This document shows positions 33,441 through 42,504 of a stretch of DNA of 64,000 nt, in pieces. The translations under genes and the position numbers were made by a program. Numbering within the stretch: position 1 is the first letter of the stretch; every line of letters begins with the position of its first letter. The stretch lies in contig NZ_AP019827.1 of assembly GCF_008327825.1 (NCBI RefSeq), forward strand, positions 1,984,001 through 2,048,000. The letters are read 5' to 3'. This stretch comes from Leptotrichia shahii (GTDB taxonomy: Bacteria > Fusobacteriota > Fusobacteriia > Fusobacteriales > Leptotrichiaceae). The notes beneath the pieces were generated by a model. It was not told the origin of the DNA. It did not search any database and saw only the letters and a program-made list of their open reading frames with translations.

Positions 33441-34145
33441 TTGAAATTTAAATTTTTTGATGAAATAAATTCAACAAATACATATTTACGACGACAATTA
33501 AGAATCGAAGAGTTTGAAGTAATCGTAGCCAAAAATCAGACAGATGGAAAAGGAAAAAGAGATAGTACATGGATTTCAAGCGAAGGCGCCGCTCTCTTTT
33601 CCTTTGCTATCGAAGACCGTTATGAACTAGATGAAAAAATTACAATTTTCACAGGATATATTGTTTATAAAGTATTAAAAAATTATATAGAAAATAAAGA
33701 CAAACTAACTTTCAAATGGCCAAATGACATTTATTATGAAAATAAGAAAATATGTGGAATACTTTGTGAAAAAGTAAGAGATTATATAATAATCGGAATT
33801 GGAATAAATATAAATAACACCGATTTCGGAATATTCCGTGAAAAAGCTATTGCACTTGTGGAAATCACAGGAAAAAATCATTCAGTACAAAATATAATAG
33901 AAGAAATTGTAGAAACTTTTCAAAATGAACTCTATAGCTTAAACCGAGAATGGGAAGATATATTACAAATTATAAATGAGAATAGTTATTTAAAAGATAA
34001 AAAGATAATAATTCAGCAAAATGGGAAATTTTCTGGAAAAGAATACAAATTTTTGCGTGTAGACAGAAGAGGCAAAATTTCTCTAATCGCTAAAGGTGAT
34101 AGTGATGAAATAAAATTTTCTTCGTTAGAATTTAAAGTTTTATAA
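33441..34145 (+). CDS. Second biotin-protein-ligase-like protein
   Basis: 234 residues, catalytic type without a DNA-binding domain. It has KNQTDGKGKRDSTWIS in place of the usual GRGRRG-W loop (two Lys replace Arg), then KWPNDIYYENKKICGILCE and GIGININN, all in family order. The start is TTG at 33441, seven bases after AAAGAGG. It follows the FakAB-like fusion by 51 bases. The changed loop may affect biotinyl-AMP retention, but the Lys and remaining core motifs argue for an active ligase. It is clearly distinct from the ligase at 22452. Confidence 0.85.
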   Translation: MKFKFFDEINSTNTYLRRQLRIEEFEVIVAKNQTDGKGKRDSTWISSEGAALFSFAIEDRYELDEKITIFTGYIVYKVLKNYIENKDKLTFKWPNDIYYENKKICGILCEKVRDYIIIGIGININNTDFGIFREKAIALVEITGKNHSVQNIIEEIVETFQNELYSLNREWEDILQIINENSYLKDKKIIIQQNGKFSGKEYKFLRVDRRGKISLIAKGDSDEIKFSSLEFKVL

Positions 34146-34239
34146 AATATATTCAAACACGTTTAAAATTAGACTATTAAAATTATATAAACTTAAGGTT
34201 TTAGTCCGATTTTGAACAAGTTTTACTATAAAAAAATAA

Positions 34240-34278
34240 AAAGGAGTATCCTCTTAATTACAAAGGATATTCCTTATT
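34240..34278. terminator. bidirectional terminator between the second ligase and rfbD
   Basis: AAGGAGTATCC pairs with GGATATTCCTT (one mismatch), with A/T runs on both sides, between convergent genes. Confidence 0.75.
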
Positions 34279-34280
34279 TT

Positions 34281-35138
34281 TTACAACTCGCCATTTTTCT
34301 TCATTTCCTCAAGAAATCTATCAACTCCAGATTGCCATGCAGGAATCTTTTCTCCCAGCAAATTTTCTACCTTGCTAGAATTCAATTTTGAATAAGCTGG
34401 TCGTTTTGCAGGAAGATTAAAGTCATCTGTTTTAGCTTTTCCTAATGTTCCTTTCCAGCCAATTTTTTCCAAAACATACTTTGCCTGATCATATTTACTT
34501 GCAATTCCGTCATTTGTGATGTGATACAATCCAAATTTTTCAGTTTGGATTAGTTTCCAAGAAAACTCAGCTAAATCTGCCGAATAAGTTGGAACCGATA
34601 CTTGGTCATCTACAATATTTAATTCATCTCTAGATTTACTCCAATTAATAACTTGCTTGTTAAAATTATTATTTGCTATTCCAAATACCCACGAAGTACG
34701 TATCACAAAAGACTTATCATATGTTTCCAAAACACCTTTTTCTCCTTGAGCCTTCGATTTTCCATACTCTGAGATTCCATTTGTCCTGTCATCCTCCACA
34801 TAAGGAGAATTTTTCTTCCCATCAAATACAAAATCTGTTGAATAAGTAACAAAAACTGCCCCAATCTCTTTAGAAACCTCAGCCAATTTCTTTGGTGCTT
34901 CAGCATTCAACAACCAAACCTTTTTGTCAGTCTCAGCTTTATCTACATCATTGTATGCCGCACAGTTTATTATATGGGTAATTCCTTCATTTTCTTGAAA
35001 AAATTCTTTTAAATCTTCATCGTTTGTGATGTCTAATTCCTTGTAGTCTGTTGCGATATATTCAATATTTTTTTTATTGAATATTTTTTTGAAGTCGTGG
35101 CCTAGTTGGCCGTTTGAACCGGTTAGTAGTATTTTCAT
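34281..35138 (-). CDS. rfbD: dTDP-4-dehydrorhamnose reductase
   Basis: 285 residues, short-chain dehydrogenase with the NAD(P) motif TGSNGQLGHDF at the N-terminus and the catalytic YGKSKAQGE (YxxxK). The substrate-binding C-terminus has the RPAYSKLNSSK segment. It makes dTDP-L-rhamnose for surface polysaccharide. Its pathway partner RfbA is encoded at 39392 on the other strand; RfbB and RfbC are not in this window. Downstream on the map, the next sequences on this strand are decayed sugar-nucleotide genes. Confidence 0.92.
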   Translation of the reverse strand: MKILLTGSNGQLGHDFKKIFNKKNIEYIATDYKELDITNDEDLKEFFQENEGITHIINCAAYNDVDKAETDKKVWLLNAEAPKKLAEVSKEIGAVFVTYSTDFVFDGKKNSPYVEDDRTNGISEYGKSKAQGEKGVLETYDKSFVIRTSWVFGIANNNFNKQVINWSKSRDELNIVDDQVSVPTYSADLAEFSWKLIQTEKFGLYHITNDGIASKYDQAKYVLEKIGWKGTLGKAKTDDFNLPAKRPAYSKLNSSKVENLLGEKIPAWQSGVDRFLEEMKKNGEL

Positions 35139-35181
35139 ATTATTCCTCTAATTTTCTATATTTCACATTTAGTTAATTTTT

Positions 35182-35669
35182 TTAATATTCTTTTATCTTA
35201 TCTCTTAATTCAGAATATCTATCTATTAATTGTTTTATTGTAGGTAATTCTCCTCTTGTTTTGTCAGTATAAACAATGTCATCTCCCAAAACTATGACAC
35301 CCCTACAAATGTTTTAGCACAGCCAATTGCATGTCCTAAACCTAGTATGTTTTTTTGCTTTACATAATAAATATTTGCTAATTTTGAAATATCATTTATC
35401 ACTTTTAATAAATCTTTTTTCCCTTTTTCTTCAAGCGTTTTTCCCAACTCAAAAGAATAATCAAAATAATTTTCTATTGAAGTTTTATTTCCTCCCATTA
35501 TAATAAATATTTCTTCAATTCCTGAATCTACTAATTCTTCAACTAAATATTGTAATGCCGGTTTATCCGCTATTACTAACATTTCTTTAGGCTGTGCCTT
35601 TGTTGCTAGCAATACTCTTGTTCCTAATCTACAGCAGGTATCACTGACTTTCTTATTTTTTTCTTTCAT
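35182..35669 (-). pseudogene. galU: decayed UTP-glucose-1-phosphate uridylyltransferase gene
   Basis: The frame from the ATG at 35669 (ribosome site AGGAG) carries a clear GalU N-terminus: LGTRVLLATKAQPKEML, then YLVEELVDSGIEEIFII and ANIYYVKQKNILGLGHA. The family's AAG motif before LGTR is replaced by DTCC, so the nucleotide loop is damaged. The frame stops at 35292 after TFVGVS. The continuation VLGDDIVYTDK and TIKQLIDRYSEL then appears in another frame down to 35182, after a small deletion. The protein would be under half of normal length, so it is a pseudogene. Confidence 0.8.
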
Positions 35670-35739
35670 AATTTTTTCTCCTAAATATAATATATTCCCT
35701 ATTTTAAGTATACCATATTTTTTAATATTTGCGATTATC

Positions 35740-36298
35740 TTCTCATTTCCAAGATTATAATTTAGACTTTTATTCTCTTCCAACATTTTTTCCATATCCA
35801 AAATATGTACTCTTTCCAAATCATAAATATGAACAAAATCTCTTATACAAGTACCGTTTTTCGTTGGATAATTATCTCAAAATATTTTTATGTTCTCTCT
35901 TTTTTACGTTAGCTGTCTGTAAAATTAATAGAATCAAATGAGTTTTAGGAACATGACCTTCCCCAATTATTCCTTCCTTATCGCTCCCGCTTACATTAAA
36001 ATATCTTAAAACAACATTTTTTAAGCTATAAGCTGTGTCATAATCTTCAAGTATTTTCTCTACCATTAATTTACTCTTACCATACGGATTAATTGGTAAC
36101 TGCTGATGTTTGTCGTCTATTTTTTCTTTAACTGGTTCTCCAAAAATTGCTGCCGTAATATCTTCTGTTTCAAATACTTCTTTTAATTTTTCTCTATTTC
36201 TCAAATTACCTTTTATAAATTTTACATTCAATATCTCAGCTACTTCTTTATTTCCTTTTGATAAATTAACACAAATTATTCAATTATACCCACTTTTT
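35740..36298 (-). pseudogene. galE: decayed UDP-glucose 4-epimerase gene
   Basis: Pieces of GalE occur in order on the minus strand. First comes IICVNLSKGNKEVAEIL after an in-frame stop, then FIKGNLRNREKLKEVF, INPYGKSKLMVEKILED (YxxxK) and VVLRYFNVSG in one frame, ending at 35872. Then DNYPTKNGTCIRDF and VHIYDLERVHI, NYNLGNEK follow in another frame. The N-terminal Rossmann GxxGxxG is missing and a central segment before INPYG is deleted. At least one frameshift (a lost G near the FGDNYP segment) and one stop are visible. Confidence 0.75.
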
Positions 36299-36400
36299 TT
36301 AATACTTTTTATATGATTGATAATTCACTTCTAAAGTATCAAATAAAGTTTCATCTAAATCACATAAAATTAATTTATTTTTTTCAATTCTCATCACCAT
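36299..36400 (-). pseudogene. HAD-phosphatase N-terminal fragment
   Basis: Thirty-three codons starting at 36400 encode KNKLILCDLDETLFDTLEVN, a HAD motif I with an Asp nucleophile, then stop. The following bases run directly into the galE remnant. It is probably a third decayed gene truncated by deletion rather than a functional peptide. Confidence 0.5.
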
Positions 36401-36779
36401 ACATTTCCATAACATTAATATTTTAGACATTATTACTAACTGATTTGCCCCAAAAGCATCATTTGAATGAATATACCTACTCCTTTAAAATTATACCCTT
36501 TTATTGTTAAAAATAATGAAAACATATAATATGAAAAAAAATACAAAATCCACATTGATATTGTTAATAATACTATTTTTATTTTATTTATTTTTTTGAA
36601 GGTATCTTTAAAATTCCATCTTAATAATTATAATTTTTAGTTTCAAAGATTTACTCTATAATTCTCAAACATCAAATTTATATAATTTTGATAATTTATT
36701 ATTAGAGTTTAAATTTTTTTTAAACTTAATTCTTAAAGTTGTATTACTATGGTTTAAGTTTTATATTTAGGAGGGCAAA
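36401..36779. other. gene-free stretch before the recombinase gene
   Basis: No clear gene. A 22-codon hydrophobic frame (36531-36599, MKKNTKSTLILL, then LFLFYLFF) could be the remnant of a lost membrane or exported protein. TATAAT at 36657-36662 may be a -10 for the recombinase. AGTTTAAA / TTTAAACT (about 36709-36728) form a short inverted repeat. AGGAGG stands just before the recombinase ATG. Confidence 0.4.
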
Positions 36780-37739
36780 ATGAAAGTAATGAATAAAAAT
36801 ATGAGCATATCAAAATGTATGGATATTTGGTTAAAAAATGAACATAATTATATAAAGGAATCAACTTACTTTCTTTATTTGACAATTATTGAAAATCATT
36901 TGAAAACGTATTTTAAAAGAAGAAGAATGAATACAATCTCAAATAAGGATTTTCAGTCTTTTGTTTTGGATAAATTAAATTTTGGAAGATTAGATGGCAA
37001 GGGAGGACTATCAAAAAAAACTGTAAAAGATATGACAGTTGTGTTAAAGTCTGTATTAACATTTGCAATGAAGCATAAAATTATAGATAAGACAGAATTT
37101 GAATTTAAAATCCCTAGGAAGGAAAAGACTAGAAAAGTTGAAGTGTTTAATTTTGAAGAAAGAAAAAAAATTTGCAAGTATGTAAAAAATAATCTTTGTG
37201 ACCAAACTTTGGGAATACTTATTTGTATATGTACTGGACTTAGAATAGGGGAAATATGTGCATTGAAGTGGGAGGATGTGAATTTACGAACTGAAGTTAT
37301 TAGTGTTAATCATACGATTCAAAGGATATATATTAATACTGCTAGAAAAAGCAAAATTATCATTTCATCACCAAAAACAGAAAGTTCAAGACGTACAATT
37401 CCCATTGCCGCTGAATTAATGCCTTTATTACAGCAGTTTAAATCTAACAGTAATTTTTACGTTATTTCTGGCAAGAAAAAGTATATTGAGCCAAGAACCT
37501 ACAGAAAATTTTTCAAAAAAATGTTAAATATTTTAAAAATCTCAAAATTGAAATTTCATTCACTAAGGCATACTTTCGCAACACAAGCTATTGAAAATGG
37601 CATAGATTACAAAACTGTATCCGAAATTTTAGGACATGCTTCTGTTGGAATAACTTTAAATCTGTATGTCCATCCTGATTTAGAGCATAAAAAAGAATGT
37701 CTGAACAAAATTTTTAATAATTTGGTAAAAGAATCTTAA
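36780..37739 (+). CDS. Tyrosine recombinase/integrase, phage type
   Basis: 319 residues. The N-terminal SAM-like core-binding domain (about 1-110) is followed by a catalytic domain with CTGLRIGEICALKWEDV (first Arg), HSLRHTFATQ (His-x-x-Arg), LGHASVGITLNLYVHP (His and the nucleophile Tyr). All catalytic residues appear intact. It stands alone: no excisionase, phage or conjugative genes lie nearby, and it sits directly at the head of the polysaccharide locus. It could be the remnant of a mobile element or a recombinase for local DNA inversion. No inverted-repeat crossover site was found by eye. Confidence 0.9.
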   Translation: MKVMNKNMSISKCMDIWLKNEHNYIKESTYFLYLTIIENHLKTYFKRRRMNTISNKDFQSFVLDKLNFGRLDGKGGLSKKTVKDMTVVLKSVLTFAMKHKIIDKTEFEFKIPRKEKTRKVEVFNFEERKKICKYVKNNLCDQTLGILICICTGLRIGEICALKWEDVNLRTEVISVNHTIQRIYINTARKSKIIISSPKTESSRRTIPIAAELMPLLQQFKSNSNFYVISGKKKYIEPRTYRKFFKKMLNILKISKLKFHSLRHTFATQAIENGIDYKTVSEILGHASVGITLNLYVHPDLEHKKECLNKIFNNLVKES

Positions 37740-38005
37740 AAACTGATCTATGAAAATATTAAAATAAAAAATAAAACAAAAACTTGTAGAGTACAGCTTT
37801 AAACAATGATAAAGTTATTTTTAATTACCAATTCAAAAAATTTTTTTGAAGGGTTGTTTACTTGAATTTGGGAATAAAATGTGATATACTCATACTGTAA
37901 TTATTTGTAGAATATAGTAGTTTTATTTTGGATAAATAAGTAAAAAATATTAAAAATTTTATGCAGGAACAAAATATTATTGTTTCTGTTTTAAGTTAAA
38001 TTTGC
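37740..38005. other. gene-free stretch after the recombinase
   Basis: No gene. AT-rich, with several direct TATATTA-type runs but no clear att site, terminator or inverted repeat that I can support. Confidence 0.3.
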
Positions 38006-38011
38006 TATAAT
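38006..38011 (+). promoter_or_regulatory. -10 element of the polysaccharide operon
   Basis: A perfect TATAAT 64 bases before the first gene of the locus. The -35 is weak (TTGTTT-like at a suboptimal distance), which would suit an activator-dependent or regulated promoter. Confidence 0.5.
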
Positions 38012-38021
38012 GCCGAGATAT

Positions 38022-38061
38022 TTACGGTTTATTGCCGTAATTTTAGATTAACGGCTGTTAA
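38022..38061 (+). promoter_or_regulatory. attenuator-like leader of the polysaccharide operon
   Basis: TTACGG (38022-38027) pairs with CCGTAA (38035-38040) and is followed by TTTT, a small terminator-like hairpin about 10 bases after the expected start site. Alternatively GCCGT (38034-38038) pairs with ACGGC (38051-38055). The two structures share the same central bases and exclude each other. The stems are short, so the terminator would be weak. Confidence 0.4.
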
Positions 38062-38074
38062 GTGAGGATGGACT

Positions 38075-39370
38075 ATGAAATTAAATAAAGATATTCGGAT
38101 ACGTATACTTTATATACTTGTTTTATATATTATTTACAGTCTTTTACTAGATAAATATAATTATGTAGCAAAGTATCTGACCAATTTTATATTTATCCTG
38201 TTCATATTTGTAAAATTTATATTCGGACAGCTTGATTTCTATGCGGAACGTTTTAGATATAAAGATGTGTTTATAACACTGGGGATTGATATGATATTTT
38301 CAGTTATGTTATATGCCTTTTGGAAACAACTTAATATTTTTTATATCTATTTGATAATTTTTATATTCCAGATAATTTTCAGAAAAATAGTATGTTCTAT
38401 TTATATGAAAAAGCAAAATGTGTTAATATTTGGTTCTAATCATATAAAAAATAATGTTCAAGAGGACATTATCAATACTCTTGATTATAATTATGTTGGT
38501 TACATTTCAAATAATAAAAGCAGGGCAACAAAATATTTAATTGGAAATTACAGTCAGATGGAAGAAATTATATCTAAAAAGGAAATTGATGTATTGGTTA
38601 TTGTGAAGGATATAAAAAGTCCTAGTTTCAAAAAATATTTAAAAAGGATTTTTGATTTAAAAATCAACGGATTGAAAATAATAAATTATGAAGAATTTAA
38701 CGAAGACATCCAAAAAAAAATAGATATAAATCAAATAAATGAAGAATGGCTCTTGCAGTCAAATGGATTTGATATTTTAAGTAATGAAATGCAAAAAAAT
38801 ATAAAGCGTGGAATGGATATAATTCTTGCACTCACTTTAATGGTGTTTCTGTCGCCACTTGCATTAATTACTGCAATAATCATTAAGATAGAATCTAAAG
38901 GACCAGTCATATTCAAACAAACTAGAATAGGTGAAAATATGAAGCCCTTCAGAGTCTATAAATTCAGAAGCATGAGGATGCACGATCCCAAAAAGCACTC
39001 CAGATACACGCTGGATAACGATGCGAGGGTCACAAAGTTTGGAAAGTTTATGAGAAAGACAAGAATTGACGAGTTGCCACAGCTTTGGAATATCCTGAAG
39101 GGAACGATGAGTTTTATAGGTCCACGTCCAGAATGGGATATCTTAGCAAAGGACTATGCCCGAAAGATAAACCACTACAATCTAAGGCATCTCATAAAAC
39201 CAGGAATAACAGGCTGGGCACAGGTAATGTTCCCTTATGGAGAAAATCTGGAAGATGCCAAAAAGAAGTTGGAATATGATTTATATTACTTAAAACATCA
39301 GGATTTTATACTTGATGTGCTTATTGTTATGAAAACTGCTAAGGCTGTTTTACTTGGAAAGGGAAAATAA
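38075..39370 (+). CDS. Undecaprenyl-phosphate sugar-1-phosphate transferase (initiating enzyme)
   Basis: 431 residues of the polyprenyl glycosylphosphotransferase (WbaP/EpsE) type. Four N-terminal membrane helices (about 10-100) and a central nucleotide-binding-like region precede the C-terminal catalytic domain. That domain opens KRGMDIILALTLMVFLSP and carries FKQTRIGENMKPF, KFRSMRMHD, RIDELPQLWNIL and GPRPEWD. It transfers the first sugar-phosphate to undecaprenyl phosphate to start a surface polysaccharide. First gene of a long co-directional cluster, behind a leader with alternative hairpins. The sugar specificity is not evident. Confidence 0.93.
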   Translation: MKLNKDIRIRILYILVLYIIYSLLLDKYNYVAKYLTNFIFILFIFVKFIFGQLDFYAERFRYKDVFITLGIDMIFSVMLYAFWKQLNIFYIYLIIFIFQIIFRKIVCSIYMKKQNVLIFGSNHIKNNVQEDIINTLDYNYVGYISNNKSRATKYLIGNYSQMEEIISKKEIDVLVIVKDIKSPSFKKYLKRIFDLKINGLKIINYEEFNEDIQKKIDINQINEEWLLQSNGFDILSNEMQKNIKRGMDIILALTLMVFLSPLALITAIIIKIESKGPVIFKQTRIGENMKPFRVYKFRSMRMHDPKKHSRYTLDNDARVTKFGKFMRKTRIDELPQLWNILKGTMSFIGPRPEWDILAKDYARKINHYNLRHLIKPGITGWAQVMFPYGENLEDAKKKLEYDLYYLKHQDFILDVLIVMKTAKAVLLGKGK

Positions 39371-39391
39371 ACTAATTTTAGGAGGTCTCTC

Positions 39392-40294
39392 ATGAAAGGA
39401 ATTATTTTAGCTGGTGGAAGTGGAACAAGACTTTATCCCCTAACAAAATCTATTTCCAAGCAAATATTACCTGTTTATGATAAGCCAATGATTTATTATC
39501 CTTTGTCTGTTCTTATGCTGGCAAATATAAAAAATATTTTAATAATCTCTACTCCAAGAGATATTTTACTATTTGAAAGACTTCTTGGAAACGGAAAACA
39601 GCTGGGAATTAATATTAAATATAAAATTCAGGAAAAGCCAAATGGAATTGCTGAATGTTTCTTAATTGGAAAAAAATTTATTGGCAATGACAATGTAGCT
39701 TTAATTTTGGGAGATAATATATTTTATGGAAATGGGTTTTCAAAAGTTCTTGAAGATTCTGTTGATTATTTTCAAAATTTTAAATTAAAAAAATCAAATG
39801 ATGGCGGTGCAATGATATTTGGATATCCAGTAAAAAACCCTGAAGATTATGGTATTGTTGAGTTTGATGAAAATAATAAGGTAATTTCACTAGCAGAAAA
39901 ACCAGCAAAGCCTAAATCAAATTTCGCAGTGCCGGGGCTGTATTTTTATGATAATACAGTTATTAAAAAAGCTGAAATATTAAAACCATCAGAACGAAAT
40001 GAGCTGGAAATAACATCTATTAATGAACTCTATTTGTCTTGCAATAGATTAAAAGTAAAAACTCTTGGGCGAGGGATGAACTGGTTTGACACAGGAACTC
40101 CAAAAGGTCTGATGGAAGCAGCAAATTTTGTAGAAGCTATACAAAATAGACAGGGCTTCTATATTGCTTGTCTTGAGGAAATTGCCTATACAAAAGGATG
40201 GATAACAAAAAAAGAACTTACTGAAATAATAGATAAATTGAAAAATTGTGATTATAAAAAATATTTGGAAAGTTTGATGCTATTACCTATCTAA
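39392..40294 (+). CDS. rfbA: Glucose-1-phosphate thymidylyltransferase
   Basis: 300 residues, full length. The nucleotide-binding N-terminus IILAGGSGTRLYPLT, the catalytic LILGDNIFYG and the C-terminal GRGMNWFDTGTPKGLMEA are family signatures. It makes dTDP-glucose, precursor of dTDP-rhamnose and other dTDP-sugars. A usual QPSPDGLAQAF segment is here QEKPNGIAECF, a mild divergence. RfbB and RfbC are absent from the window; RfbD is at 34281. Confidence 0.92.
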   Translation: MKGIILAGGSGTRLYPLTKSISKQILPVYDKPMIYYPLSVLMLANIKNILIISTPRDILLFERLLGNGKQLGINIKYKIQEKPNGIAECFLIGKKFIGNDNVALILGDNIFYGNGFSKVLEDSVDYFQNFKLKKSNDGGAMIFGYPVKNPEDYGIVEFDENNKVISLAEKPAKPKSNFAVPGLYFYDNTVIKKAEILKPSERNELEITSINELYLSCNRLKVKTLGRGMNWFDTGTPKGLMEAANFVEAIQNRQGFYIACLEEIAYTKGWITKKELTEIIDKLKNCDYKKYLESLMLLPI

Positions 40295-40375
40295 AGATAA
40301 ATAGCAAATTTACTATAATTCTAAAATTATAAACTATTTAATAAATAAATTAAAATAAAAAAAGGAGGAGTAATA

Positions 40376-41452
40376 TTGACTTCTGTAGTAATAATGGCTG
40401 GAGGAAAAGGAGAAAGATTTTGGCCAAAAAGTAGAATAAATTTACCAAAGCAATTTTTATCTTTAACAGATGATGGAAAATCTATGATTCAGCATACTGT
40501 TGAAAGGGTAAAAAGTCTTGTAAATATTGAAAATATCTATGTAGTTACAAATGAAATGTATAAAAATCTAGTTCTAAAACATGTCCCAGACATACCTGAG
40601 GAAAACATTATCATTGAACCTGCCGCAAAAAATACAGCGCCTTGTATTGGACTTGCCGCAATTCACATTGCAAAAAAAGATATAAACTCAAAAATGATAA
40701 TCTTACCTTCAGATCATCTGATTAAATTCAATGAAATCTTTATTGACACATTAAAAACAGCTTTAGATGTTGTGGAAAAGGGTGATAATCTAGCAACAAT
40801 AGGAATTACTCCTAATTATCCTGAAACTGGATATGGGTATATTAACTTTACTAAAGGTGAAAGTTTTAAAGACAGTACAAATATTTATGAAGTTTTACGT
40901 TTTGTAGAAAAACCAAATTTAGAAAAAGCAAAAGAATACTTAACAAGCGGACAATATTTATGGAATAGCGGAATGTTTGTGTGGAAAGCATCAACTATTT
41001 TAAAAAACTTTAAAGAATATTTACCTGAAATTTATGAAGGACTGCAAAAAATTGGAAAATCAATAAATACAGGAAAATATGAAGAAGTATTAAAAAAAGA
41101 ATTTTTAAATCTTCCATCAGAATCCATAGATTATGGAATAATGGAAAAAGCTAAGAATATTTACGTCATTCCAGGAAATTTTGGATGGGATGATGTAGGA
41201 AGCTGGCTGTCTCTTGAAAGGATTAATAAAACAAATCAAGATGGAAATGTAATAACAGGAAATGTAATAAGTATAAAAACAAAAAATACAATAATTCAAG
41301 GAAGTGATAAACTTATCGCAACTATTGGATTAGAAGATATAGTGGTTGTAGATACTGATGATGTAACACTAATTTGTCATAAGAACAATACTCAAGAAGT
41401 TAAGGAAATTATTAGTAATTTGAGAATTTGTAATAGAAATGAATATTTGTAA
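40376..41452 (+). CDS. manC: Mannose-1-phosphate guanylyltransferase
   Basis: 358 residues, the single-domain GDP-mannose pyrophosphorylase without the C-terminal isomerase domain. Motifs: VVIMAGGKGERFWPKSR, FVEKPNLEKA, and WDDVGSWLSL near the C-terminal region. The start is TTG at 40376 behind AAAGGAGGAG. It supplies GDP-mannose to Gmd directly downstream. Mannose-6-phosphate isomerase and phosphomannomutase must be encoded elsewhere. Confidence 0.94.
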   Translation: MTSVVIMAGGKGERFWPKSRINLPKQFLSLTDDGKSMIQHTVERVKSLVNIENIYVVTNEMYKNLVLKHVPDIPEENIIIEPAAKNTAPCIGLAAIHIAKKDINSKMIILPSDHLIKFNEIFIDTLKTALDVVEKGDNLATIGITPNYPETGYGYINFTKGESFKDSTNIYEVLRFVEKPNLEKAKEYLTSGQYLWNSGMFVWKASTILKNFKEYLPEIYEGLQKIGKSINTGKYEEVLKKEFLNLPSESIDYGIMEKAKNIYVIPGNFGWDDVGSWLSLERINKTNQDGNVITGNVISIKTKNTIIQGSDKLIATIGLEDIVVVDTDDVTLICHKNNTQEVKEIISNLRICNRNEYL

Positions 41453-41472
41453 AATAAAAAGATAGGAGATAA

Positions 41473-42501
<1,029 letters not shown>

Positions 42502-42504
42502 TAT

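Noticed and set aside
36780-37739. prophage or integrative conjugative element
   Set aside because: Only the integrase is present; no capsid, terminase, replication or conjugation genes flank it.
38000-38075. JUMPStart/ops element for RfaH antitermination
   Set aside because: The GGCGGTAG-type ops core is not found; only the short ACGG/CCGT elements are visible.
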